From Bradysia coprophila (Eukaryota; Arthropoda; Insecta; Diptera; Sciaridae), in assembly GCF_014529535.1 (NCBI RefSeq), contig NW_023503501.1:3602150-3666149 (forward strand): 64,000 bases of DNA, in the 5' to 3' direction. Below the pieces are notes generated by a model. The model was given only the letters and a program-made list of their open reading frames with translations, did no database searches and was not told the DNA's origin. The translations under genes were made by a program, and so were the position numbers. This document shows positions 22,954 to 33,400 of this stretch, one piece after another. Positions within the stretch are counted from its first letter, which is position 1. Each line of letters opens with the position of its first letter.

Positions 22954-22978
22954 GATTTCTTTCGTACAGCAACTTCGT

Positions 22979-22989
22979 GGAAAAGGAAG
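22979..22989 (-). promoter_or_regulatory. Candidate 5' TOP tract of RpS27
   Basis: On the minus strand CTTCCTTTTCC lies 25 bases before the ATG. Ribosomal-protein mRNAs normally begin with such a terminal oligopyrimidine tract, which couples translation to TOR signalling. Its position suggests that transcription starts at or near 22989 and that the leader is very short. Confidence 0.6.
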
Positions 22990-23702
22990 TAGATTTTGTC
23001 GCGTGAAGTTATCAACGATTTTTGCTATAAAATTATGGTTTGTCAATATGTCAAATACCGAAGCCATGCATTTGTCAAAGCCTGTTAGAAATGACCGACA
23101 GGTAGATTTTATCAATGAGCATTATCAGCATTATGGACAAATGACAAAAAGAATAAAAAATTCTTGGTAAAGGCTGAAATTTAACGACGCATGCGTACTT
23201 TATAAGTGTCATTTGTTGTACATTCTCACAACAAATTAGTTTACGTTCGACGCATAAAAAAGTGAAATCCATGTGTATTCCCAGCCATAAATTAAATTAT
23301 AATATTTTCACGCCTTGGGCATAAATTTCAGAATTTTTAATTTAGGCCCTCTGCACGATACGATTTATGCGTATCTCTTGTGGACGGTTGAGTTTAGGCA
23401 AGGCTGTATAATTGGGGAGGTCGGGGAGATCATGGAGATACACGGGTGGCACACACAAAATTTGACAATTTCATACATTTTCGTAGTAGGTGGATTCTTA
23501 AATTTGGCAACTTCACAGTAGATTAATTCTTTTTTATGTATTCGCCTAGTACTTCATTCTCATTGGACTATTTTTTGTGTAATAACTTCACATTGATTCA
23601 TTCCAATGAATTGTCACAGCAGTGACACATAACAAAACATAATCAAATGTAATACTCTCAGAGAAAAACCTATTACATTTCAGTATTAATCCGAAACAAC
23701 CT
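22990..23702. other. RpS27 upstream region and intergenic DNA
   Basis: It should contain the RpS27 promoter. I see no TATA box at a sensible distance. About 23575-23630 is a dispersed repeat shared with about 9600-9700. Frames here (22931-23170, 23075-23272, 23315-23521) are not credible. Confidence 0.45.
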
Positions 23703-23909
23703 ATAGACCTTTTCAGTTGAAAAAAGGCTAGGTGGTCTGGGGGCTGAATTGACAGCTGTAATCGGTTCGCTTTTCATTATTTTCGTTCACTTTCGTTAAA
23801 TCATAAGTTAAAGTGAACGAAAATAATGAAAAGCGAACCGATTACAGCTGTCAGTTGTCAATTCAGCCCCCCAGAGCATCTAGTCTTTTTTTCAACTTAA
23901 AAGGTCTAT
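23703..23909. mobile_element. Palindromic MITE, 207 bp
   Basis: Nearly its whole length folds on itself. The ends are ATAGACCTTTT and AAAAGGTCTAT, followed by GTTGAAAA, then CTGGGGGGCTGAATTGACA and the inner CGAACCGATTACAGCTGTCA. The centre is near 23800. A TA lies at each end, compatible with a Tc1/mariner-type target but not proof of one. Confidence 0.7.
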
Positions 23910-24759
23910 TCTAGCGTATCTAATTTATGACATCTGCGTGACCTCCCCAAGTATACAGCCTTGGACTTTATATTAGGCACTAGCGAGGCTACCAGAATTA
24001 CGTAAATAACTATTAACGCTGACCCTGAAAGTCTAAATGGCTAGAAAATTAGGTAGGCAAAAATAAAGCGGCGAAGAAGAAGAAGAAATGTTAGAGTTAC
24101 AATCTAGAGATGGCATGATGGCGCTGTCATTTTTAAACATGCTGTAAAACTCTATGGCTTTATAGGTTTGTTGCGTATAACTGTGAACATGAATTTTCCT
24201 GGTCCATTTGGCCTATTTTATCCATGTAGACCACTTTTCTGATAAATATTGAATAGGTTATGTCCCTTTACAATATCTTTCTTTCTCATGCAAGTCTTTC
24301 TAACGCAGCGTCATTTTCATACAAGGAAGCGTTGAAATTTACTTCTCGGTTCACTTTTTCATCGAATCGTTCACTTGAAATTCAAATTTTAGGCACACTT
24401 ACGGCGTAAATATCATTTTACTTATTAGTTTTACTTTGATGGCAACTTTTTATGGTTAGAATCTAAAGACAAACTCAGAAAAATTTTTAAGATTACTTTT
24501 TTTATCAAATGTCTGTAAAGGCGCGGAAAACACGGAAAAAGACTGAAAACCTCTGAGAGACTGAATTTTTGGTAGCTTTCGAAGGTGTCGAAGGCTGGTA
24601 ACACCCAAAATGTCAGTTTGATGATGACTTAGAATGATTTATTGTAAAATATTTTGATTGTAGGGGTTTATGATGTTTTTTCTTTGTTGTTCGAATAGGT
24701 CTGTGTCATAGTACTGTCAAAATTAGAGCCATAACCTCAACGCTTTTGCTAATATTTTT
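23910..24759. other. Repeat-rich intergenic DNA
   Basis: About 24285-24415 ('aagtctttctaacgcagcg', 'tcactttttcatcgaatcg', 'ttaggcacacttacggcg') is a single arm of the palindromic repeat at 44641-44978. I identify nothing else. Confidence 0.5.
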
Positions 24760-24988
24760 CAAAGTTCTGAAAGAACAGGTAAAGACAACACGAAGGCAGG
24801 TGACACCAAATTTTATAAACAGATAGTGTGAGAAATCAACTTGAAGAAAATGTTTTTCTCGAAAATTCAGAATTTTGTTTTTGTTAAGTTCCTTTTTACG
24901 TATAAATTTCGAAGCCGATGACGCAATTGTGTGTCACCGCCTTCGTGATCAAATCAGAGTTGTCTTAACCTGTTCTTTCAGAACCTTG
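24760..24988. mobile_element. hAT-like MITE (GTTCTGAAAG family), copy 1
   Basis: The ends are CAAAGTTCTGAAAGAACAGG and the complement of CAAGGTTCTGAAAGAACAGG, followed in both arms by 'aagacaac' and 'acgaaggc'. The flanks carry a perfect 8-bp duplication ATATTTTT (24752-24759 and 24989-24996). There is no coding capacity. Copy 2 is at 45049-45541. Confidence 0.75.
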
Positions 24989-25253
24989 ATATTTTTCTCC
25001 AACAATATTTTTTTCATTATGTCTCTATGGATGACATTTTGACAGTTGAAAAAACCTTGGAACAGAACTATTAAAATTGTGCTAATTCTTTATTTACTTT
25101 CAGTGTATTTTCGTATTGAGTATATACAATACGACAATAGTTGTCGTATTCTGATAATTTAATCAGAGAATACATTATAGTGTAATAGACGAAGAGCAGC
25201 ATCAGTTTTATTTATTACTGTAAATTCAGTCATCTTAAGATTAAGTTTACAAA

Positions 25254-27967
25254 ATGCAGATCAAATTCATTGCATTTGTGTGTATTTTGATATTCGTTGC
25301 TGTGAGTGTTCCATGCGCTTCGTCAAAGCAATACTTCGATTTGAGTCACCCATTTGACAAGGACACAATATTTCCCCGGACAACGTCAATATGAATTACG
25401 CATGGATTATGCAAATGTATCGAGGAATGGATTTATGTAAGGTTTTCAAAAACGGTGTTCCTAATCTAAACTCAACTGCTTAATATAGTCCTGAATAGGG
25501 GTGATCAAATTCCGACAGTTATTGATCAGTTATCTCTTTTTCAAACCCAGTTAAAAAACTAGGACCGCCCGGTAAAGTTAGTACAGAAGACGAAATTTAA
25601 TATAAAACAAAACACTAATTCATGTCAAAGTTTATCGACGCTGATACAATTTCTCTTATCTGTCAAGTAACGTTAAATCGCTGGACTTATTGTAGTCTGT
25701 TCCTCATTGTTTAATTGTATGAGCATCAGGAGAGTACAATACTAATAAAAATTATATTCCGAAGGGAATCCGAGCCAGTGCAATATCCTGTTTTAACTTG
25801 TAGGTGAAACCTTCTTTTATATCGATAATTCTGTAATAGTAGATTACGTCCTTGTCGGAACTTTCTATGTTACCAAGTTCACTAAGTTTTCTAAGCACCG
25901 GGAAATGAGTTTTACCGCTCATGTCAATGATGTAGGAATAAAGTTCATTTCTTCGGTAAATATTCTTTCTCGTTACCGTTCACAATACAGCCTATATCTT
26001 TCATTTTCTGATTGAGAGAACACTATCAAAACACAGCAGCATCAATTTTGACTACTGCTTCCATTTCGGTCATTTTTAGATTATAACTTTCAAAATGCAG
26101 AGCAATAGGGTACGGACCCCAGTATTCGGCATAGTTTAGAATATCGGCCACAACAATGGGTTTCATTGGGTTTCATTGTTCTAAACAATAGATGGCCGAT
26201 ATTCTAAACTATGCCGAATACTGGGGTCCGTACCCTACTTTGATTTAAGAAAAATCAACACAACGCTAAATTGTAGTCTAAATTTGTGCGATTTTTGATG
26301 ATAGCTTCGTAAAAGTGGACCATCGTTTTGTGCGTTTTATGTCAAGTAGAGTGTTGGCTTTGAGAAACATTGATAAATGTTTGTGGTGAAACGATGGTCG
26401 TACTTTTTCCAAAAAGAATGCGATTTAAAAATTATCATCAAAATAATAATAATTTTGCCCCGAAATGTAGGCAACAATTTAGCCATATGTAGATTCCACT
26501 TAAGGGGCATCGGCATCGGTGCTTTATTGCTGAAAAGCATACATTTAGGCGTTTTTTAAATACTAAATTTTACTTTACTTTTGATGATATCTTTCAAACA
26601 GAATTTATTTTCAAAAGTGTACGACAGCAATAACGATCACGAATGTGTTAGCTTTCAAAAGAAAATAGTTTTGGTTGTAGCAGCTTGACCAGCTCTGAGA
26701 AAACTGAGCAGTTTATGAAAATTTCGTTAAACTGCTCACGTTTCTCAGAGCCGGTCAAATGACTACAACCAAATCTATTTTTTGTTGAAAGCTAACACAT
26801 TCGTGGTCGTAATTGCGGTCGTACATTTTTGGAAAAGGTTTCTGATGGAAAGATATCATCAAAAATGAAATATGAGACACGCAAATGTAGGCTACAATTT
26901 TAGCTAAACATCGATGCCTCTTAAGAGCAATGGACCCTTTGCAAATTTGTGGCCTACATTTAGGCGGAAAAATATTCGCTTTTTGATGATTTCTCTTAGG
27001 CAAAATCTTTTTTTGAAAAAACCATTAAAGCACGCAAAAGCGTGTTACTTTTAAAGGAAAAATTGGTTTGTGGGTGATAACTTATCCCACTTGAAGCAAT
27101 CATGAAAAAACGAATGATCTTCCGCATAAATGTAGGCTACAAATTTGCAAGGGGTCCATTGCTCTTAAGTTACTCGTTTGACCAGGACAAGTTATATTTA
27201 CCTAGCCAACGATATTTATATTTGCAGATATTCCGCTTATTCATTTTGTATGGGCGAGCATGGTGGAACTCATTTGGACGCCCCGATTCATTTCAACCGA
27301 AACGGTTGGACACTCGATCAGATTCCACTGGCGAATTTAATTGATGTGCCAGCGGTTTTAATTGATGTGGAAAATGATGTCAATGCACTGGTGAGGCCAC
27401 ACGAATTCGTTTTCGGTTTAAGTCACATTGAAGCACACGAAAAATCGCATGGAACCATACGCAGCGGGTCAGTTGTGTTAGTACACACTGGTTGGTCAAA
27501 ATTCTGGCCGGATAAAATTAAATATCTTGGATGGGACAATGCCACAGAGTCATTGAATTTTCCCGGTAATTTTTCGTAGAACAATTTTTGACGGCACACC
27601 AATTTTACTAAAACTGTTCGAATTTGCAATTGAAGGTCTTTCCGAAAAGGCAGTGGAAATGTTAATTAAGGCTCGACAAATCAATGGAATTGGTCTGGAT
27701 ACGGCATCGGTTGATCCAGGAGCGAATCAGGTTAGAATTGTACCCACATTAAAATAGTCCAGTCACTCATTCTTCAAACTTGCGCAGGCATTCTCAACAC
27801 ATGTACTGTTGGCGAAAGAACAAATTTTCAGTTTGGAAAATGTGGCCAACCTTAGAACATTATTGTCAGAAACGAAGTCTAATTGTTCGCTTCGTCTATT
27901 CATTCTGCCGTTAAACATTGTCGGAGGAACTGGAGCCCCTGCTCGTATCTTGGCTTACTGCGAATAG
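25254..27967 (+). CDS. Secreted cyclase / kynurenine formamidase-like hydrolase, frameshifted in exon 1
   Basis: The exons are 25254-25436, 27228-27565, 27636-27730 and 27788-27967, with introns of 1791, 70 and 57 bp. The protein would be about 264 residues. Exon 1 begins with a signal peptide (MQIKFIAFVCILIFVAVSV) and YFDLSHPFDKDTIF. Exon 2 has the metal-binding motif EHGGTHLDAPIHF, exon 3 GIGLDTASVDPG and exon 4 GGTGAPARI, all hallmarks of the cyclase family (Pfam PF04199), which includes kynurenine formamidase and isatin hydrolase. The substrate cannot be told from sequence. Oddities: the run TTTCCCC at 25371-25377 has one base too many, so the frame from the ATG hits a stop at once. After it a different frame (YELRMDYANVSRNGF) fits both the family and the splice phase of exon 2. 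This is either an assembly error or a recent null allele. The exon 3 acceptor is a weak AAG. The long first intron holds a duplicated gene start and several MITEs. Confidence 0.88.
25371..25377 (+). other. Frameshift site in cyclase exon 1
   Basis: This is a homopolymer pair TTTCCCC, a common place for both real indels and base-call errors. Upstream codons end …DKDTIF; the downstream family-like frame begins …PGQRQYELRMDY. Confidence 0.75.
25752..25979 (-). CDS. Unidentified protein-like ORF fragment inside the cyclase intron
   Basis: The minus strand is open for 75 codons down to a TAA at 25754-25752, with an internal Met at about residue 20. It reads for example …RRNELYSYIIDMSGKTHFP…LRKLSELGNIESSDKDVIYYYRIIDIKEGF… and ends ALARIPFGI. 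Its composition (charged residues, few low-complexity runs) looks like real protein, unlike most frames in this AT-rich DNA. It has no good start context and I recognise no family. It could be the last exon of an unrecognised gene, a transposon remnant or chance. Confidence 0.25.
   Translation of the reverse strand, partial: TVTRKNIYRRNELYSYIIDMSGKTHFPVLRKLSELGNIESSDKDVIYYYRIIDIKEGFTYKLKQDIALARIPFGI
25987..26105 (+). pseudogene. Duplicated 5' end of the cyclase gene, truncated
   Basis: The stretch ending in the ATG at 26095-26097 resembles the leader and start of the cyclase gene (25130-25265): 'cagcagcatca', 'gtcat…ttagattA', 'tt-caaaATGCAGA-CAA'. Four codons after the ATG the homology stops exactly at the edge of the MITE at 26106. 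It therefore looks like the leader and start of a second tandem copy, broken by the insertion or by later deletion. It sits in the first intron of the surviving gene. Confidence 0.6.
26106..26237. mobile_element. TA-bounded palindromic MITE, 132 bp
   Basis: The ends are TAGGGTACGGACCCCAGT and its complement. The arms are about 45 bases and near perfect ('attcggcatagtttagaat'), around a loop with 'gggtttcattgggtttcatt'. A TA on each side would be the target duplication of a Tc1/mariner-like element. High arm identity suggests recent activity. Confidence 0.75.
26245..26574. repeat. Dispersed repeat family C, continuous copy, and flank
   Basis: About 26245-26390 matches the split copy at 2345-2745 ('caacacaacgctaaattgtag', 'accatcgttttg', 'gataaatgtttgtggtg') but lacks the 2400-2630 palindrome, and its TTAA (26245-26248) lacks the neighbouring TTAA-flanked MITE. 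The rest (to 26574) looks like further repeat sequence with 'gcatacatttaggcg'. Confidence 0.6.
26575..26920. repeat. Palindromic dispersed repeat family B, copy 2
   Basis: The best preserved copy. Arms carry 'aataacgatcacgaatgtgt' and 'acacattcgtggtcgtaatt', with inner arms 'aactgagcag' and 'ctgctcacgtttctcagagc'. It lies in the cyclase intron, directly left of the TTAA-flanked MITE copy 3. Confidence 0.7.
26925..27164. mobile_element. TTAA-flanked MITE, copy 3
   Basis: The 240-bp element starts GAGCAATGGACCC and ends GGGTCCATTGCTC, with TTAA at 26921-26924 and 27165-27168. It ends about 60 bases before the acceptor of cyclase exon 2, so it sits where it could influence splicing. Confidence 0.75.
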
Positions 27968-28151
27968 GTGAATTGTAGCACAAAGCCCAAGGCTTAGGAC
28001 TCAAGCTTAGTCAGTAAAGTGAGTGAAACTATCAAAGATGCTGTTCGATGACTCATTTATTTACAAAATGGAAATTAGTAGTCGACTGTGTATACTACTA
28101 GCTACCAGCTGCCTCACATACACAGTCATCTGACGTCCAATCATCCAACTT

Positions 28152-28484
28152 CTAAGTACTGCCACTCACTCCTTTCGATCTACTACTTGTACTACTTTCA
28201 CGATCTCTGTCATGAGTAGGTCGCGGTCGCCTGAAACAGTGTTTTCTCTCACCAAATTTCGGTTTTCTTTTCTGTCCTCGTCGAATAATCTCGTCCAATT
28301 CATCGTTCGATTTCTTTGGTTTGTTGACACTGGATCGATTGTGACTGATCACCGATTTGATTGTGTTGCGCAAAAATCTTTTGTTTGTCTTCATGAGCGG
28401 ACAAGGTAGCCAGCCGGAAGGTCCAACTTGTTCGGCTCTGATTGCCCCTTTAGATGTTTCTTTGAGAATTTCTGCGACGGCCAT
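28152..28484 (-). CDS. POLR1D: POLR1D isoform 2-like protein
   Basis: A single-exon frame of 110 residues. Residues 1-50 match the conserved domain of the protein known in vertebrates as POLR1D isoform 2, whose fly counterpart is a separate gene (l(2)37Cg as I recall). Visible features are EILKE at 5-9, RAE at 16-18, the GPSGWLPCPL block at 21-30 and TNKRFLRNTIK at 33-43. The rest is basic and Ser/Arg-rich (RRGQKRKPKFGERKHCF…RDRESSTSSRSKG), suggesting nuclear location and RNA or protein contact. Its molecular function is not clear to me. The ATG is preceded by CCTTCCTCAGG, which could also be an acceptor of an upstream non-coding or short coding exon. It converges with the cyclase gene, 184 bases apart. 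Confidence 0.82.
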   Translation of the reverse strand: MAVAEILKETSKGAIRAEQVGPSGWLPCPLMKTNKRFLRNTIKSVISHNRSSVNKPKKSNDELDEIIRRGQKRKPKFGERKHCFRRPRPTHDRDRESSTSSRSKGVSGST

Positions 28485-29097
28485 CCTGAGGAAGGTTTGA
28501 AATGGTTTTGTTGAGGTGTTTTTTTGTGGTTTATTGTAATAAGTACTTTGTCAAGATGTCTTCGCTGGTTGATTGTTCCTTGCAAACGTTTTTACTGTCT
28601 GGTTCATTTTGACCAGTCTTCGGTATTCGGTTCGCACTCAGAGGGTTTTTATTGAATTTAATTGAGAATTTATTGGGTTTTGGACTGTTTGTTGACATTC
28701 TGTCACTCTTTTGTGTTTCTTTATGTTATTCTTCTTCTCGTTTTCATATTACAATACTTAGTAATGAGCCACATACACAGTGAGAAATGCTTTGGAAAAC
28801 CATAAGTATTTAAAGGGAAAGCTGGAGTGTCTTGTCCCCCTGGACAAATGATTTGATTAAATTTTAAATTGTACTGTAAATGGGGAGGCATCAAACTACC
28901 TTCTTTATTGATCCTTGTTACGCAACATTTATATCCTAGCGATCCAAACAACAATTTTCTAGTGACATTAGGTGACTATATGGAACTTCCATTCATTTTT
29001 TGATGTTAAAGAAGAACAGATATAAAGGGCGACGTCAAAATAGAAACTTTTTTTTCTTTCTTTTAGGATCCATAAGGATTTTATTGCCTAAAACTGC
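28485..29097. other. Divergent intergenic region
   Basis: This interval lies between the starts of the POLR1D-like gene (-) and the GDPD-like gene (+), so it should hold both promoters. I see no clear TATA box or other named element. The minus frames 28391-28585 and 28721-28954 are not supported as genes. Confidence 0.5.
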
Positions 29098-30467
29098 ATG
29101 GCTATATCATTCCTAATCAAAACAGTGAAAATGGTTTACTCTTTATTTTATTACGCCTCGTCATTAATTTCATTTTTGTGTCATCTTTTATGGACTCTAT
29201 TGCTCATCATCGGTGGTGGCATGCCATGGTTGATAATTTTGTTGATTTTGGTGTGTATCGTATCGAAATTTGTCGCATTGAAGCGAAGTCCGCACTTGAA
29301 GAGTTTCATCGATAAATTCGAAAATGTGAACGAAAACGACAATAGTTGTTTGTGTTGGCCCATAGCGAATCGAGGAAGTAGTTTTGATGTTCCGGAAAAT
29401 TCACATTTCGCATTAAAATCGGTAATTCACGAAATTCCTATTTTACAAACGATTGCAGTGTTCAATTTATCCATGTTTCCAGTGTGAAAAGTTCAAATGC
29501 AAGTCAATTCTACTGGACCTCGCAATGACAAAATGTGGCGAGTTAATTGTGGTCCATAAATCGACAATCGAAAAGGGGAACATTTATGAACCCATTGAGA
29601 AGATCACTTTTGATTCGTTGAAAAATTTTAACATCTCCGAACACCATCCATTAGGGTAAATATGCTGCATGCACTGCATAGGAAACGAGACGTAATTTTC
29701 TAAAATCATTGACTTCTCATAAACAGCAACCAATTTCCACCAGAGAAAATACTAAGTCTGCCGAATCTATTGACCTTATTGGAAGGAATGGATGTCACAG
29801 TGTTTCTACTGCTGTCGTCGACATCATCGAAATGCATCGATACCGTTAAACGAGTCGTTCAATCGAATGAAAATTTTACGAAAAAGATTATCTTGTGCTC
29901 CAGCTCCGCTTTCGCTATTTACCAAGTGAGTTTCAGTTCACGCATGTTGGAATTGAGTCGGCCAATCATACAATTTATACTGAGCCTTGGACTATTGCAA
30001 GCAATTTTCATAAATTTCTAAACACACGTTTCAGATGCGCAAATCCTGCCCAGATCTAGTTTGTGGTTTATGGATGGATAGAACACCGAAACTGGAAAAT
30101 CAGTACATCTTACGACCGAAGACAATCATTATGTCCCTATACAGTGCCTTCTTTCAAAGTATTTTGGCACCAGTTATCGGAATCAGTGTTGTGTTCATCG
30201 ATAAAAATGAATTTAACGAGTAAGGTCGACGGACGGCGGTCTCTAAAAATTTACTTAATTCAATCAAGTTCATGTTCTTGTTTTAGGAGCGTCAAAAACC
30301 TGTGGAGAAATGCCGGTGTTCATCCCGTTGTTTATTCAGTAAATTCGCCGAATGAAAAGCGATATTTCCAGCAAGTGTTCAAAACGAGGTATTTAACCGA
30401 CACTCTGAGATCCGAACCGCAAATTGTCGTCAAACAATCGAGTGCGTATCAAGGTACAGTACGTTAA
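29098..30467 (+). CDS. Membrane-anchored GDPD-family protein with degraded active site
   Basis: The exons are 29098-29421, 29483-29655, 29727-29925, 30035-30219 and 30287-30467, with introns of 61, 71, 109 and 67 bp; the protein is 353 residues. Two hydrophobic segments (about 13-38 and 42-58) form the membrane anchor seen in the GDE1-type glycerophosphodiester phosphodiesterases. The TIM-barrel domain follows: [11 protein letters not shown] at 91-101, [18 protein letters not shown] at 117-134, a long middle part, and [10 protein letters not shown] near the end. In active enzymes the first motif is HRG…PEN, the second has Glu-x-Asp, and the second His is followed by Asp. Here the first His is Asn91, the Glu is Leu, Asp120 and His133 remain, and the Asp after His133 is Lys. 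Phase-consistent splicing and an intact frame argue for a living gene, probably a pseudoenzyme. Confidence 0.85.
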
Positions 30468-33400
30468 TGGCAGGGAGTGCTTTTTGTATCAACTTTTCAC
30501 AGAAATTATTTCTGGAAAACTTTTGAAAAACTTGGGAAAATGAGAACATTTTTTCCCATAAGTAGTGCGTAGTGGGTAGTAACTAGATCAGTGACATAGT
30601 ATTTTTCATTTTTAAATTTGAGCAGGGATCAGAGTCCAGTTTTAGCTTTAGTTTTGGTTTACCACCACTTTCAGTATATATAGTCGGAATACTCATTCTT
30701 TGAACCATGTAGGGCGCTACGTCAACTTTTGATCATTCAGACATTTGCAGTGCTTTGCTATAAACTTAAATTTAACTGGAATTGAGGGAAATGTCAAAGG
30801 TTTTGTGAATGAAAGTAAATCGAAATTTAAAATTCGAATTTTCGAAACACTTTTGGATGTGCTTTTCTCTCATTTTGACGTTTCCCTCAAGGTCAGTTAC
30901 GCTTAACTGAGCCTTAATATCTCTTCGTTAATAATAGCGAGATGAACTGTAGCGTTCTAAACCATACATACAAGTTTGAGAGCATTTGCTCATACTGATA
31001 TTGCGAATGTTTCGTAGAGTGGATGGTTGTGGTTGGATTATGTGGAGCAAGTACATTTCCAACAAAACATTCCCCATTCACAAATAGCTTTAGCCAGCAC
31101 CTGTGAAACGTATGAAGCTTAGAAAAGGTCAATTTAAACTGACCTGAAACTTGAATGTGATCTCGTCAATGAACGGACTGGTTATTCAAAGACCCTTCGG
31201 ACGTTCTATATAGATAAAATGTGAAAACATTCCTTCCAGCAAGGCAGGTTATCTGAATGAGAATTTGAGCTGAAGCCTGGCGTCACAGCTTCGAATGTAA
31301 CCATTAGTTTCAAGTCCAAGTAAGGTCATTTTTCTTACAAGTCCTGAAGTGAACTGTTTTTCGGCCGCGGTTAACTTTGGTTGACCTATTCCGAACTTTA
31401 CAAATCGACAGTGCAACTGATAAACTTCAGCATCAAATTAATTACCAGCCGTAAAAAGTCGTTTTTGGAAAATCTATTAATTTTCCCAAAATTTGCAAAA
31501 AGTTTTTTTGACAAATTTTGGAAAATCTTAGAAAATCAATTTTCCAAAAATATAGGTTCAACGTAGTTGACATAACTATACTGTTTCATTTAATATTAAC
31601 GTCCGCCTACATGGTTCTTCCTTCAATCTCGCCGATTTGCAGCATTTATGGAGACTAAAATTTATTTTTACTTAGGAACGTAAATTAAGGTATTCTGTGT
31701 ACTAACGATACTAAAACTCACACCATACAAAGGTAGCTATATATCTTGTCATAAATGTTTGGTTAATTTACCAAACATTTTTCTTTCTTTATTTAATTTT
31801 ATAATGATGATGATACCGTAGGAGATATAAACCTATTCTTGGAATAGGATAAAGCAATAGAGATTTTTTTCTACACCAAAGATAAAATAAAAATATTTTG
31901 TTTACAAATTAAAGTTAGATTAAGTCAATAGTAAGTGGTCAATCTGTGTTTTATTGTAATTTGTTCATTTCTTAGTGAAACGAAATTCTTTTTTATTTGA
32001 ATGCAATATTTTTAATACATAAAATGATGATGAAATATCAACCATTTTCCGAGTTTATTTTTATTGTATCCGATCATCTACTTTATGTGTTCCCCATACA
32101 CAGAATTGTCTTCTTTGAATTAAATACGGGCGCCGAAGAATAACGAGTCACACTTTATTTCCATTTCGATTTATTCATTCCACATGCATTACTTGCATCA
32201 GAAGGTGCAAATGGTCTTTATGAAACTGTTTCCACCCTGGCCAAAAAAGGGGTACATCACAGGAAAATTGATTTTTTGTTGAGCCTGACGTAGTTGTTAC
32301 GACAAAGGCAAACTGATTTTTCATGCTAGCGATGCGAAAATCCTCATTTTGTTCACTATGAAGTGTTGTGAAAATGGCTTTTTGTTGTCATTCTGATACC
32401 TAAAATGGCTGATTCAGCCATATTGGGTGATAAAATGACTATTCTCTTACCTAAAATGGCTGAATCCCGAAGCAAGTTATTTGTTTTATTTTCTTCAAAG
32501 TTGACAAAAATGGGGAGTTTCGCAAAACGCAAGCATGAAAACGTTGTGTTCACCTCGTGGAGAAATAGAAAATTACACCTTTCGCTCTTGGTGGAATTTC
32601 CTATTTTCTCCCCTTGGTTAACAGATAACTATTTCATGCGCGCTAATCCCTAATTTCTCCCCTCAATAGACCATGAGAAAAATGCATTTTCTTGACGACT
32701 GTTCGAATGGAATTTTTAGTTAGAAAAGTGCAGCACTTTATCTCCTGTGGGAAGAAAATAGAACTTTACTTGCAGCAGCACCCTCTCGGCGAAAAATGTC
32801 CAAACAAGGACGTAATTGAACTATTTCTCATTCGAACTTTCATTTTGTTTATGTTTTCGAAAATGGTATGGCGAATCGATGGTTTCATTCGGTGGAGAAA
32901 AACACAACATGCACACACGAAAACCTTTGTTCATCAAATAGGAAATTCCAACTCGAGCGAAATTATGCAAGCATCGCTCTTGCGAGAATTTCCTATTTTC
33001 TCACTCTGTAAATTACACCGGGTGCCAATAGTCATTAAAAGTTCCAGTCAACCGAAACAGAGAGATATTTGCACAAATCGAATAAAGGTCAGGGTCACGG
33101 TGAGTAACATCTAACATCCATAAGAGATTCAGGAAACAGCGAAAGGAGGGACATATCTTTTTCGTGTGTGTCTATTCCAAATATGTCGTTTGCGAGGTAA
33201 ACATCTGCTTTGCGCTCTGGAATGTCTCGGATCAACTTTACAACTTCTTATCTCAACTGAATTTTCACTTTTTATCTCAAAAGTTTCGAATATTCACAGT
33301 ACTTTTGGTACTCAAAAAATGTTGGATGTGAACAGTATTCAGCAGCATTCAGTGTAACTATAAATAATTTACATTTTAATCTGCATCAACACATGCTTGA

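Noticed and set aside
22804..23115. 103-codon minus-strand frame overlapping the RpS27 start
   Set aside because: It runs across the RpS27 first exon and intron in another frame, with no motif.
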